Below the pieces are notes generated by a model, which was given only the letters and a program-made list of their open reading frames with translations, did not search any database and was not told the DNA's origin. A program made the position numbers and the translations under genes. 64,000 bases of DNA from Sinonovacula constricta (Eukaryota > Mollusca > Bivalvia > Cardiida > Solecurtidae), in assembly GCA_007844125.1 (NCBI GenBank), contig CM017572.1, forward strand, positions 34,825,218 to 34,889,217. The letters are read 5' to 3'. Of the stretch, positions 1-22,810 are shown piece after piece. Numbering within the stretch: position 1 is the stretch's first letter; each line of letters starts with the position of its first letter.

Positions 1-763
1 CACGAATTAAATCTAGATCACGCACAATTTTCAGAATGATCATCATATATCCTCCTTTTGTCTACGAATTGAAAAAAAAAATACTTGTTATTAATGGTAT
101 ACATGAAATAATGACCGAACTGTTTTATAATGTCTTTAAATTCTTAGTGTCTAGTTATACGCATTTACCTAATGTATTTTAAAGTAAGGGACTTCGTAAT
201 AAATTAAACACGAAAACTCCTTGCAGTGAAAGTGAGGCAACGATTTCTGGTATTACATGACAGTCAACTATGTACACCTTGAAAGATGTAGCATTTATTT
301 TACAAACACAGGCTGCAGTTATTCACCAAATAATTTAAGGGTGGTCAGCTTAAAATCTCCCAAGCGATATATTCATATGACGCATCCATCGGCTTATACG
401 TAAATGGACATTATGTATATGAAAGTTAACTGTATATATGTCGTATATCCTCTAAAAGGTTTATATATTGTTGTATTCGTAATTTTACATTTAACTGATG
501 ATGTTTGCAAATAAAAATAAAAGCAAAGCTCTCCTTTTTTTGAAAACAAGCTCAGTGATTGATTCTACAGGTAAACGATGTTACTATAAATAATATTAGG
601 TATAAATAAATCTTCGACTGACAATGACAGCGAGGGGCTTTTTTGAGTGTTTTCTTACTTTACTATAAGAACATCACGTTTTTTTCCATGTCTTCCAAGT
701 GTCTCGATTCTTCATTTCTTTTCATTTTAAAGGACATTTTATCTATTGTTATTATGAAAAATA

Positions 764-1040
764 TGAAACACATCATCATCATCATTGTAATCATCATCAT
801 CATCATTATTGACATCTTCGCTGTGATCATCATAATCACCATCATCATCATTATTGTCATCATCGCTGTGATCATCATAATAATCATCATTATCATCATC
901 ATTGTCATCATTATCTTCATCATCAACATCAGCATCAACATAAGCATCATCAGCATCATCATCATAAACAGCATCATCATCATCATCGTCGTCGTCGTCG
1001 TCGTCGTGTTCGTCGTCATCAAAGTCATCGTCATGATCAT

Positions 1041-1091
<51 letters not shown>

Positions 1092-1104
1092 TAATAATCA
1101 TCAG
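764..1104. repeat. (ATC)n/(TCG)n trinucleotide microsatellite
   Basis: A nearly pure ATC/ATT/TCG trinucleotide run of about 340 bp ends in CAG/CAA triplets. It is open on both strands and in several frames, giving artificial poly-Ile, poly-Met, poly-Asp and poly-His translations. Confidence 0.95.
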
Positions 1105-1360
1105 CAGCAACAGCAGCAACAACAACAACATAAAATCATATTTTTTATTCTACATACTTGTCATTTTCATTAGATTTATCATAATCGGTGTGTCATTTAC
1201 TGGCTTATACGCCTCTCCCATACTTGCCAACACGTCTACTTTATCCCTTTTAGCATATTTTATATTAACTTGTCATTGAAATAGGTATTGTATTACATGC
1301 ATATGACTTTTCTTGAGGTAAACCTTAATTATATTTTTCTGTTATTAATATCTTGGACAG

Positions 1361-1470
1361 GCCGGGTTAAGTCACTGGGCACCTCATAAGTGCCCCTGTG
1401 CTATAATGATAGAAATGTCGCTGCACAGTATCGGCAAAAATGCCGGAAAATCCCAATCCCATCTCATTTT
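1361..1470 (+). repeat. 3' part of a tRNA-derived SINE (family A)
   Basis: This piece contains 'GTGCTATAATGATAGAAATG' followed by a 'GCACAGTATCGGCAAAAATG' segment. It matches the 3' half of the complete minus-strand SINE at 33899-34179. The tRNA-like head is missing, so the copy is 5'-truncated and embedded in the tandem array. Confidence 0.75.
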
Positions 1471-2566
1471 CAATTTAATTTGCTCTTTGTGCTGAATTAC
1501 CCAACGTTGAAACGCACAGGCTGCAGAATTTCGCCAAATAATTAAGGGCTGGTCTGCTTAAAATCTCTCAAAAATGTATTCATAAAATCCATCCATTGGC
1601 ATAGGCGTAAACTTCCAATTTAGACTTGAAAGTTAACTGTATTTGTGTCATGTATACTAAAAAGGGTTTATAAAAATATTCGAATGTTTACTTTTAACTC
1701 ATGATTCATTGCAAAAGCAGAAGCAAAACACTCCGCTTTTCAAATGAAACATATCTGTAATTAATGACATACATGAACTTTCGTATAACGCCTTTAAATT
1801 CTTCGTGTCTAGTAACACACATTTAACTAAAATATTTTCTCTTAGGGTCTTCTCAATAAATTAAACACGAAAACTCCTTGCAGTGAAGCTGAAGGAATGA
1901 TATGTGGAATTACATGACAGTCAACTATGTACACCTTGAAAGTTATAGCATTTATTCATCAATCACAGGCTGTAGTACTTCACCTAATAATTTAAGGCTG
2001 GTCAGCTTAAAATCTTCTAAACAATATATTCATATGACGCATCCATTGGTTTTTGCGTAAATATACAATATGTACCTGAAAGTTAGCTGCATATATGTCG
2101 TGTATTCTCTAAAATGTTGACGTATTTTTATTCGTACTTTTAAATTTAACGAACGTTTAATTGCAAATATAAACAAAAGCAAATACTGTTTTCAGTATTT
2201 ATGGTTTTTTCCCAGGTCTGACTGAAAATAACAACTAGGGGCTTTTTTAAGTGTTTTCCTACTTTAAATTCATAAGAACATCATGTTTTTTTCTGTTTTT
2301 CAAGTGTTTCGATTTTTCTTTGTTTTTTCACTATATAGGACTTTTAAACATTGTTTTTATGAAAATATGAAACTGATGATTCATTCCAAATTAAAACAAA
2401 AGCAAAGCTCTCCGTTTTTCTGAAAGCAAGCTCTGTGTTTGATTTTACAGGAAAACCATGTTACTATAAATGGAACAAAGAAATTTCTTTCAGTTTTTTT
2501 TTATTGTTTCTATAAATAATTTGGGATTTCTGTTGTTTTTTCCGAAGTGTGACTGAAAATAACAAC

Positions 2567-2645
2567 CCCCGTGCTATAATGATAGATATGTCGCCGCACA
2601 GTATCGGCAAAAATGCCGGCAAATCCCAATCCCATCCCATTTTTA
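2567..2645 (+). repeat. 3' part of SINE family A, second array copy
   Basis: This is the same SINE-tail segment as at 1361-1470, with a few substitutions. The flanking array sequence also matches (to about 2790 and 1610 respectively), so this copy was multiplied with the array and did not insert independently. Confidence 0.75.
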
Positions 2646-3200
2646 ATTTAATTTGCTCCTCCATTGAGCTGACTTACCAAACATTGAAACGCACAGGTTG
2701 CAGTATTTCGCCAAATTATTAAGAGTTGATCTGCTTAAAATCTCTCAAAATGTATTCATAATATGCATCCATTTGCATTGGCGTAAGCTTACAATATAAA
2801 CTTGAAAGTTAACTGTATTTGTGCCATGTATACTCAAAAATGTTTATAAAAATATTCGTATTTTTTACTTTTAATCATGATTCATTGCAAAGAAAACACA
2901 AGCACAGCTTTCCGATTTTCAGACAACAAGCTCAGTGTTTGCTTCTACAGTTTAATTTAAACACAGTCATTTCTTTTAGGACTTATGCAGTGTAACTTTT
3001 TATAACAACTAACTTGGGATTTATGTCGGTTTTCTTAAATGTGACTATAAATAGCAACGAGGGACGTTCTTTAAGAGTCTTCTTACTTTACTTTTATAAG
3101 AACATATTTTTTTTTCAATGTTTTCCAAGGCTTTCGATTTTTCTTTTCTTTTTTCATTTTATAGGACTTTTTATCCATTTTACTTTGAAAAATATCAAAC

Positions 3201-3290
3201 TCGTCACCATCATCAGTATCATCATCACCAACATCATCATTTATAATCAGCGGCAGCAGCAACAACAACAACATCATCATAATTATCATA
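3201..3290. repeat. Short ATC/CAG/CAA microsatellite
   Basis: A shorter version of the trinucleotide core found at 764-1104 and 4366-4652, in the corresponding place of another array unit. Confidence 0.85.
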
Positions 3291-4365
3291 TTTCCTTATT
3301 CTACATTTTCATCATTTTTTTAAATATTTATCATTATTATCTGTGAGTTATTTTCTTCTTAAACGACCTCTCCAGTACTTGCCAACACGTCTTTTTCATC
3401 CCTTTCAGCATATTTTAAATTAACTTGTCATTCAAATAGGTATTGTATTACATGCATCTTATTTTCCTTAATGTAAACCTGAATTACACTTTCCTGCTAA
3501 TAATATCTTTAAATATGCCGAACTGTAAAAATAACTCTGGCATTATTCCTTATTATAAATGCCATATTATAGGGTTTGAAAATATGATTAATGTGCCGAT
3601 ATTTTGTATGATAATATTTCCTTTTGTCTACGAATTCAAAATTACCTGTTATTAATGACATACATGAACTGTCGTATAACGCCTTTAAATTCTTCGTGTC
3701 TAGTAACACACATTTAGCTAATGTATTTTCTCTTAGGGTCTTCGTAATAAATTAAACACGAAAACTCCTTGCAGTGAAACTGAAGCAATCATTTCTGGAA
3801 TTACATGTCAGTCAACTATGTACACCTTGAAAGTTGTAGCATTTATTTTTTCAATCACAGGCTGTAGTACTTCACCAAATAGTTTAAGGGTGGTCAGCTT
3901 AAAATCTCCCAAACCAAATATTCATATGACGCATCCATCGGCATATGCGTAAATGGACATTATGTACCTGACAGTTCACTGTATATATGTCGTGTATCCT
4001 CAAAAAGTTTATGTATTGTTGTATTCGTATTTTACATTTAACTGATGATGTTTTGCAAAAAAACAAAAGCAAAGCTCTCCGTTTTTCTGAAAACAATTTC
4101 AGTGTTTGATTCTACAGGTAAACGATGTTACTATAAATAAAACTAAGTAATTTCTTGTAGGATTTTTTATTGTTACTATTAATAATTTGGGATTTCTGTT
4201 GGTTTTTCCCAAGTGTGACTGAAAATAACAACTAGGGGCTTTATTTATGGGTTTTCTTACTTTACTTTTATAAGAACATCACGTATTTTTCTATGTCATC
4301 CAAGTGTTTCGATTCTTCATTCTTTCATTTTATAGGACATTTTATCCATTGTTATTATGAAAAAT

Positions 4366-4402
4366 ATGAAACTAATCATCATCATCATTGTCATCATCAT
4401 TG

Positions 4403-4433
<31 letters not shown>

Positions 4434-4652
4434 AATCATTATTGTCATCCTCATTGTGATCATCATAATCATCAACATTGTCATCATCATAGTCTTCATT
4501 ATCTTCATCATCAACATCAGCATCAACATAAGCATCATCAGCATCATCATCATAAACATAATCATCACCGTTGTCTTCGTCGTCGTCGTCTTCGCCGTCA
4601 TCAAAGTCATCGCCACCATCATAATCATTATCATCATCATCATTCATAATCA
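4366..4652. repeat. (ATC)n trinucleotide microsatellite
   Basis: A tract of about 285 bp of ATC-type triplets with TCG interruptions and a CAG/CAA end. It is homologous in position to the tract at 764-1104. Open frames across it are compositional artefacts. Confidence 0.95.
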
Positions 4653-5084
4653 TCAGCAGCATCAGCAGAAACAACAACAACATATAATCATATTTTCTTC
4701 TACATTTTTGTCATTTTCATTAGAATTATCATAATCGGTGTGTCATTTACTGTCTTATACGATCTCTCCCATACTTGCCAACACGTCTACTTCATTACTT
4801 TCGGCATATTTAAATTATCATGTCATTGAAATAGGTATTGTATTACATGCGTATGATTTTCCTTGAGGTAAGCCTTAATTATATTTTTCTGCTACTAATA
4901 TCTTTAAAAATGATGAACTGTAACAACAACGCAAGTATTTTTCCTTACTATAATTTTCGTCAATTTAAACATAACAATAACGATTACAACATTTTGTATT
5001 AAAATCGGCCGATATTTAAAAGGTCATAAATTGAACGTGTGACAACATAATAATGAATGGCGTATCATTCGTTATATGTTGAAT

Positions 5085-6590
5085 GGATTCGAGACGACAG
5101 GGAGTATGGAGATGTCGTTAGACCGACTTAATATTGCTATATCGTGGTGCTGCGTGCAGTTTTAGGAACCGCTCTCTGTCACCACGAAGCATTAGAAGCA
5201 AGTAAAGTTAGGAATTTCTCCGTCTTATGAGAGGACCTGCCCACTAATTTCCGCTATTATCATTACATAGGGTATACATGCCAGCCCTGTATACCAAAAG
5301 GTGCCAACCTCACTGCTTGCTTCTTCTGCTTTCTCGCATTTGGGTATAGAAAAGAGCACACACCTCTGTAAACTGTGCATACTACTACATTTAAATACTT
5401 ATAATATAAATGTTGCATGTTTATAAATTGATATTCAATATTGCTGGCTTTAACCCAGCTGTTAAATTTTGAGGAATAATATTTCCACTTTACTAAATTT
5501 TGTTTCTTTTTTCCCATGTCACGGGTCTTTAACACCTTTTCCACTTTCTACATCTTAACGGGATCTACGTCGACTTTCTGTAGTTCGCTCCGGTACAATG
5601 TCCCTTTGATTTCTTCTCCCAACATGTCATTCAGTCTACAGGTATTGTGCCACGGTAGAACCTTTTTGTAACTTTCGACAGTTCACCTGTATAGGTTTCA
5701 TCGTAGGCGCGAGTAAACACCGTTTTTAAATGTGAAATTTGCACATGATCACCGATGTTAAACTTGAATCCTTTGTAATTGGAGCGCTTATAATCCGTTC
5801 GCCTTCGAGCGAATTAGGTAAATAATCGGTCAACAGGGGCTGTCCCAATCGTTCTGTGGTACGTTCGGTTGTAACTGTCAGCTATTGCAGTATTGGAAGG
5901 TAGGTATAATCTTCGGTATATGTAAAATAACGATAAAGTTTCGTCTTGATGGTTTTGATGTCTCGTTCAGACACGGAGGCTTTCGTTTCATTCCGATTGG
6001 GAAATTACGTAATGCTTTGACTTTTTATCAGTCCCAGCACCACACTCGCAGTGAACTCCTGGCCTTTATCTGAAATACGGCGGACAGGACTGCGGTTTGA
6101 GGTGTCAAAAATGTCTTTAAAGGCTTCATTCACACTGCCACATGTTTTGCTCTTCAGAGGACGCAGCCATATGTACTTAGAGAACACATCTATTACTAGC
6201 AAAATGTATTTGTAGCCATCATTCTATTCGGCAAATGTCACCATATCGATTAAATCGCACATCCACAGGTCGCCTTTTCCACTGGTCACGTAGTGATTTC
6301 TATCAAATCTGCGTCGCACGGGTTTATGAAGACTGTAACTCTCCTGTTGAAGCAGGAATTTCCTTGTTCATTCCGATTTTTTAATTGCCTTTGTTCTGCA
6401 CTACTTTGAACAGTTTCTGTGGCCCAGAATAACTATCCGCGTGACTCGAGTCGAAATATATTTTTCGTACATAATCTTCCCAGGGAGCCATGTTTTTACT
6501 GTTCCGTGGTTGCTGCACAACTGATCAGCAATACATACTAATAGTTTCTCTTATATAGTCTCTCAATCTTCCTGCTCAGCCGCTTCCTCC
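5085..6590 (-). mobile_element. Polinton/Maverick-type element, integrase end (relic, copy 1)
   Basis: A fragment containing a broken integrase gene plus about 180 bp of non-coding sequence beyond its 3' end. The non-coding part is clearly homologous to 52905-53170 in the same order and orientation, so both fragments derive from the same end of one element family. It interrupts the tandem array, whose sequence ends near 4990 and resumes at about 6597. I did not find a convincing terminal inverted repeat or target duplication. Confidence 0.7.
5263..6491 (-). pseudogene. Polinton-type retroviral-like integrase with chromodomain (broken)
   Basis: Read on the minus strand from an ATG at 6491. 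The frame begins with a 'YVRKIYFDSSH' N-terminus typical of Polinton integrases. Next come the core with 'DLWMCDLIDMVTFAE' (first Asp), 'LVIDVFSKYIWLRP' and 'ISDKGQEF' (second Asp), a region with 'GDHVQISHLKTVFTRAYDE', and a C-terminal chromodomain 'NLVKWKYYSSKFNSWVKAS'. The integrase would catalyse insertion of the element; the chromodomain may target chromatin. The frame is broken: there is an in-frame stop after the 'FAE' of the core, another near 5820, another just before the chromodomain near 5545, and frame changes in the core. It is therefore a pseudogene. Family assignment rests on recognised motifs; I ran no search. Confidence 0.75.
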
Positions 6591-6596
6591 TCATCA

Positions 6597-6745
6597 ACGA
6601 GGGGCTTTCCTTAAGGGGTTCCTTACTTTACTTTTATAAGAATATCAGGGCTTTCTTAATTTTCCAAGTGCTTCTATTTTTCATTTATTTATTTTTTTCA
6701 TTTTATAGGACTTTTTATCCATCTTTATAGTTTTTTTGCTATGAC
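6597..6745. repeat. Right-hand continuation of the 1-5 kb tandem array
   Basis: Starts at 'GAGGGGCTTTCC' and matches array positions around 630-750, 3058-3180 and 4234-4345. It shows that the integrase relic at 5.1-6.6 kb lies within the array. Confidence 0.75.
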
Positions 6746-7329
6746 AACAACAACCATCCTACAAGTATGAGGTATAACTGTTAAATCTTATAGATCATGA
6801 ATTCTTTGTTTCACCAGTAAAAGGAACAGCTTTTTATCACCAACAGATTGTGAATACCATGTTTCAGCAAAGCCCAATGAGAAAAGAAAATTTCTTAGCA
6901 GACAGCACTAATTTTTACAGTCAGGTGTATTCAACATTTCTTGGTACAAAGCACTGTATATAATATTGATGTATTTTTTTTTTAATCTGATCTTAATACC
7001 TTCATCCAGAATTCAATAACATTGTAAAACCTGGTGTTCTGCAAAGGCGTTCTACCTACTTCATAATTAAAATTATTTTGTGTTGATTTCTTGACTCCAA
7101 GCGATTTCTTGCAGAACTGTAAATGCACTTTTCTATAAAATTTCCTTGATGAAAGTCCCAAATCTCACTACAATAATTAGGTAAAGGCAGAACAATTCTA
7201 TCAAATAATTCAAGTATATGCTTGACAGATATGTTGGTAAATTTATACAGATATTTATTAAGTTTAAATATGGCTTTTAAAGACTGTCCCGCTAAGTATT
7301 TTGAGCCTCAGAAAAGGTTCCCCCTGATG

Positions 7330-8528
7330 TAAATACTAGACCCAAATATACAAATTTCCTAATTATCTCCAACTGTGCACGATCATATCAAAATAAAGAT
7401 TATTTGGTATTCTGCCACCTTTTCTAAATATCATTACCTTTGTTTTCTCAGTATTCATTTTAGCATCCATTTCTTGCAATATTCAGATAAATTATTTAAA
7501 CTAACCTGCAATTCCTCACAGGTGTTATCTAAATTAACAATATCATCAGCATATAATATAAGAAACAACTTAAACATATAAACATCAATACCATTTGCAC
7601 CATATTCAATAAACATGTTTTCAATATCATTAACAAACATAGAAAATAAAAATGGCGATAGACACTCGCCTTGTCTTACTCCTAATGACATTCGAAGCTA
7701 TTGCTTAGTTCATTTATATATTTTACTTTTGATTCCCTGGATACATAGTCAAAGGCTAAACTAAAATTAATAAAAGCATAATACAATTTCTTCTTATTAT
7801 TATTAAGCATGTGATTAATTATCCCATGCAATACAAATATATTATGTGTAGTGGAATAATAAAACCTTCCGACCAGACTTCTCGAAAGTAGCATAATTAA
7901 AAGATTTTATTTAATAATGCCTGCAAGTAAGGTGAGAGTATAGTTTTCCATGTGTGAAGAATTCATTTAAGTAATCATCAGGACCTCCAGATTTGTTGGT
8001 GTTTAGCTGGTTAATAGACTTTAGCAATTCATTATGAGTAATCGGGAAGTTAAGCTCTTCAAACATGATCTGAAATTAATTATTTTTACATCTCTCAATA
8101 AAGGTCAAGATATCTTTATCTGGTGTGAAGACCTGGCTCTCTGGGTTATTGAATAGGCTTCAAAATCATCAATTGGTATATTTAAGGTTTTTATTCCATA
8201 TGTCCCTTTAAGAAGTGTCCAATATTGCCTACCATCTTTGCAGATAATAGTTTTTAGTTTCCAATTTGTCATATTCATACCTAGCTTTGCGGATACAATT
8301 TTTATATTCTGATCTCTTACTTATCATTAATACCCTGTTATTTTCATTTTTATTGTTTCTGTACAGGTTTAATGCACCATAAAATTCCCTACGTTTCATG
8401 TCATAATCATCTGTATACCACTTGTTTTCAGGTTGATGGAAACTACTACTAGAGCTACTACAACTGTTTTGAGGACCTGGCTTGCCAAGTTTATGTTTAA
8501 ACAATGGAAAACCTATGTCATCAATCAA
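7330..8528 (-). pseudogene. LINE reverse transcriptase remnant
   Basis: The upstream linker (8528-8229) has the 'KWYTDDYDMKRREFYGALN' segment found between endonuclease and RT in LINEs. The RT core follows in pieces: 'FSLAFDYVSRE' (motif A-like) near 7740, then 'GVRQGECLSPFLFSMFVNDI' (motif B) and 'LILYADDIV' (motif C, Y-A-D-D) in the frame 7691-7455, then a thumb-like 'KKWMLKVNTEKTKV'. The frame is broken between motifs A and B and again further upstream. I recognise a non-LTR RT but cannot place the clade without a tree. Confidence 0.8.
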
Positions 8529-8579
8529 GTAAGAGAAATCCTGAATGCATTTGTCAATATCTTACTTGGATGAAGAACT

Positions 8580-9545
8580 ATCCTTACTACCCATGAAGGC
8601 ATCAAGCTTATTCACGGTTATATCTGCAGATAATCGTTCCTGAATTTGTTTTAGTTTTTCACCATCCCTAATATATTTATGTGTAATTTTCTCTTTATGT
8701 TTTATTTCTACTTGGTTAGCTGTAATTTCTGGTTGTGAAAAGACAAGTTTTAAAGTAATTAAACAATGATAAGATAAGATGTTAGGATCATATACCTTAA
8801 AGTGATCAATATTATTGAATAAGTTTGGGCTTGTAATTACATAGTCTACAACACTAGACCCTTGCTTACAACACCAATATTTTTATCTTCACAACATCTA
8901 CCATTAATGATTCATGTTTGCTTACACAAATCTAATAATAACATACCATTACTGTTAGTTCTACCCTTATCTTGTGACACACGATCAATTTGAATGTCTA
9001 CTTAATAATCATCTGGTAGTGAATCATTTATAAAATCATTGTCATTCTCAACAAAGTCAGGCAGATCAGATGTATTTGAGTTAAAAGCACCACACAATAT
9101 AAAATGCAAGTCCTTCTCATACTTTGGTTCTAAACTTATAATTAAATTTAATAATCTGGCATAAGTATGAGTGTCAATCAAAGCTTGTCGCGAGCTACCT
9201 TCAGGTATAATATCACTTACATGTGTACCTACAAGATTTCCATTGATTTAAATACAAATGATATCATCCTGACTTTGAAGTTTCATTTGTGACAAATTTA
9301 TTTCTTATGTAAACTATTATGCCACCCGATGCGCGTTTACATTTGCTAAGATTTTCAGTTCTATGCAAAACGAATTGATTAAATTTTCAACGGAAAATCG
9401 GTTGTCGTCCAAGTTTCAGTCAAAACCACAAAAGCAAAATATAATTTTTATTAAAAATATTGTTCAATTCAGGAGATAGCAATTTGTGTGTCCGCTTGGA
9501 ACATAGACCTTCAATGTTTAGTAGTGCGCAGTTAAACGTTACCTC
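8580..9545 (-). pseudogene. LINE endonuclease domain remnant
   Basis: Minus-strand fragments read in LINE endonuclease style: 'LLNIEGLCSKRTHKLLSPEL' at the start, then 'GTHVSDIIPEGSS', 'HFILCGAFNSNTSDLPDF', and 'GSSVVDYVITSPNLFNNI' towards the end. These correspond to the N-terminal strand, the C-G-D/A-F-N motif (here Asp replaced by Ala) and the region before the S-D-H motif, where the sequence reads S-Y-H-C. Several stops and frame changes occur. The enzyme would nick target DNA for target-primed reverse transcription; this copy cannot. Confidence 0.7.
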
Positions 9546-9743
9546 CATAAACCTTTCCGATTTCGCCACTCAAAAGTATTGATTAGAAACGTTTAAACAT
9601 CGGCAAATGTTCAAGTGCATACTTTTAATGCAATGTTTAAATGCTGGTTAAAGAAGAAAGGTTTTAATGTGTCATCCTGCAGAGAATAAAAATACAGTTA
9701 AATGTATAAAATAATTTAAACTGTTTCAATGTTCTATTAACAG

Positions 9744-19896
<10,153 letters not shown>

Positions 19897-22289
19897 TGTG
19901 CTGATGCAGACAAATAGACCGCGGAATTTGCTTTGATACCATATCGCAGAAGTGTAGACAGGGAATACACCGGGAAGAAATATATTAAGTTTTATTGATT
20001 ACAGTAGTAATGGTAAGATATAAATCTAGAAAACATATTCCATATGAATTGAGTTATTTAAGCCGGTTGCAGTACATATGATGAGCCGATAAATTGAAGA
20101 GAATGGGGAGTTGGGCGTCAACATTTTGCCTTAAAGTGTATCAATTATGTTGTGTTGATATGTTGTAGATTATTCACTTTATACTTGGAAACGTATAATG
20201 GATTTGTAGAGAGATTAAACTATCACTGTAGACTATTTTGTTAGGTTTCCACATTTGGATGTTCCGATCGTCCCGTGCAAAACCTATGTGTGGTACATTT
20301 ATATATAGCTTTCGTCCTGGCTGATTATAAACATTGCTTCTTTTCTCTAAAATTAGGATACAAATGCGTTGCCTTGATTGGTACTATGATTATGATTGTT
20401 GGCTTACTAAAATATGCTCACTATTAAACAATTTATTTGTTCACATTTGAACCTGTATCCACGCATGCTTTTATACGATTTATCTATCATACCAATGTAT
20501 ATGGTAATTAAAGAAGTGTATTCATATATTGAATCGGTGCCATTCACATGAGCCTTGTCTTCGTCCCGGATTATATTCCTTTTGTCATATGTTGCTGTTC
20601 TGAAGTATAATTTTGAGACAATTGAGCATATAACTAGTTTACTGTCCACTGTGTATTGATAAAAATTCTTGGGTGCCTTTAACATGGTGCATTTAATAAT
20701 GCTTTGGTAAATGGAATACTTTCTTCTAGATAGTTAGAGAATAAGGGTATAGATGGTATTTTATAAGGGCGTTTTAAGCTTTGATACAGAATACTGTTTA
20801 TATTATACCGTTGGCTGATGCACTGAGTAGATAAATGCTAACAACAGTCATATTTTGCCTTTGAGTTAGGATAGGGAATTCTGTTCGATAACAATAACTA
20901 TCAAGCTAACACATAGTGTCCTTATATTGTACTTGTATTCGCCAACAGCCAAGATACATACTCACGAAATTACTTTCATGCTAATGTTAGTAACCAGTCG
21001 GGCTGCATTTTTCTAAGTAATTTTTTTCAGCTTCCTAATAACTGTACTATGAGTAAGCCGGAAGCATATTTTTTAATGTGCTTTCCATTTCTTGTTCTTA
21101 TTGTGATGTAGAATTAACTGATACTATTTTTTCTAAAGAATAAATATACGATTTTTCATAAGGGTTTTCATAGAATAACTATGAATGATTTTTGGAAGAT
21201 TTTAAATACGTAAATCAATATTTACAAGATGTCTTTGGTCATCTGTAATCTGCTGGTCGTTTGCTAAGGATGCGCCTGAAATCCAACTCAAATTAAATGA
21301 CATTTCGTAGAGACGATTCGTAGCAAAGACAATGGAATAAGCTTTAATCACTTGCTATGATTTGAAAACGTTACAAAATAGCACACAAGTAATATTGATT
21401 TTTATTTTCAAGGATTGATTTTGCAAAACAAAAATACATATGCTTTAAAACCTGCTTTACTTACTATGTTTCCTTTGTTCCATGAGAGTTGTAGACGGAA
21501 CTTGAAATTTAGATGAATAACACTATGTTCATTTTATTCTCCTGGAAACATGATGATGAGAAATTTAATATGTATTACTTTCCTTATTTGTGTTTTTAAA
21601 TGCATGTGTTAAACACTGAATGGGAATGGGTCCTCTAATAATGGCCCTTGTTATGTATGATTTATAGTTAACCAACCCTCTTTTTATCATAGATTGGAAT
21701 ACAACACTATTTCTAAACATATTGTATCTGTAAAATGTTATTTAACCATATATAATGCATTGAATAGATTGCATATAATTGATTGTTAGAACTCTGTGTA
21801 CATGATTTCGAATTGCCCTTCTTCTGACTTATAGATACATATGCTTGGTATATAAGGGAGCGATGGTTTATTGAATGCATCATTTTGGTAAATGTAGATA
21901 GGGAAAGCATTAACGGGAAGCACCAAAGATTGACGTCTAGTTACTATTCAGCAGTACTACCTTCTTCCCTAATAACAAACCGTCAAAACAAAAGAAATAT
22001 GATGGTATAATATATAATTTTAATTGCTGACAAACGTTGTGTGGACATTCAGGCGTGTGCAGGCGTTACACGTGATACAGTCATGAGCCTGCTATTAGAG
22101 ATGTTGAACATCTAACCACGTGGTTCTAGTAGTCCAGTTCATCACTGTCTCAGATTTTGTCTAAATGACATGTTACAGTCCCTGCGCCCACCACACACCC
22201 TAACCCCTTCATGAAAAAAGTAGTTAAAATGAAAACACAACATCAAGACAAGGGAACGCAAAGAAATGTAAATTATTATAATTTTTTTT
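19897..22289 (+). other. 3' UTR and downstream non-coding DNA
   Basis: AT-rich, no further coding signal. Presumably includes the 3' UTR up to about 21.16 kb. Confidence 0.5.
21139..21144 (+). terminator. Candidate polyA signal of the OTU-Death gene
   Basis: First canonical AATAAA downstream of the stop at 19896, giving a 3' UTR of about 1.25 kb. ATTAAA variants occur earlier (near 20213 and 20423), so the true site is uncertain. Confidence 0.35.
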
Positions 22290-22810
22290 ATCATATGCAT
22301 TGGTAATGTTTTGAATCATATGTATTGGAACTGTTATTTGATCATATGTACTGCAAGTATTTGTGTATGATATGTATTGGACATATTTTGAATCATATGT
22401 ATTGGAACTATTTTTGGATCATATGTATTGGAATTATTTTTGAATCATATGTATTGGACGTATGTTTTATCATATGCATTAGACGTATTTTGAATCACAT
22501 GTACGGTAATTATTTTGTTTCACGTGTATTGGACGTATTTTGAATCATATCTGCTGGAATTATGTTGTTTGAAATGTATTAGAATTATTTTGAATAGTAT
22601 GTATTTGAATTATTTTGAATCATGTGTATAGGAAGTATTTTGAATCATATGTATTAGAAGCATTTTGAATCATATGATCATATGTATTGGAAGTATTCTG
22701 AATCATATGTATTGGAAGTATTTAAATCATATGCATTGGAAATATTTGATAATATGCACTGAAAATATGTTATATAATATGCTAGTATTGTGTATCATAT
22801 GTATTGAATG
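22290..22810. repeat. Minisatellite, about 25 bp unit
   Basis: About 20 degenerate copies of a unit such as 'GAATCATATGTATTGGAA' followed by TATTTT. Many copies contain the palindrome CATATG. Confidence 0.9.

Larger units (their letters stand above)
1..4990. repeat. Degenerate tandem array with ATC-rich cores
   Basis: Several long segments recur in the same order with moderate divergence. A segment around 'TCTAGTAACACACATTTA' appears near 140, 1800 and 3695. A segment around 'GAGGGGCTTTTTT' appears near 630, 2236, 3058 and 4234. A segment around 'CTTGCCAACACGTCT' appears near 1220, 3380 and 4778. Unit length varies from about 0.8 to 1.7 kb, so this is an irregular, partly deleted array rather than a clean satellite. 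Three of the units carry (ATC)n tracts. I see no gene; the long open frames here come from the trinucleotide tracts. Confidence 0.8.
6745..9560 (-). mobile_element. Non-LTR retrotransposon (LINE), decayed
   Basis: On the minus strand, an apurinic-endonuclease-like region (about 9545-8580), a linker and a reverse transcriptase region (about 8530-7380) follow in the usual LINE order. Frameshifts and stops are scattered throughout. The 5' end near 9560 has endonuclease sequence directly at the boundary, so it is probably 5'-truncated. The 3' boundary is uncertain, about 6745, next to the resumed array. It lies immediately upstream of the first detectable exon of the OTU-Death gene, in opposite orientation. 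Confidence 0.75.

Noticed and set aside
643..1173. Long open frames rich in Ile, Met, Asp or His on both strands
   Set aside because: They arise from (ATC)n/(TCG)n triplet repeats; the same holds at 3014-3346 and 4293-4734.
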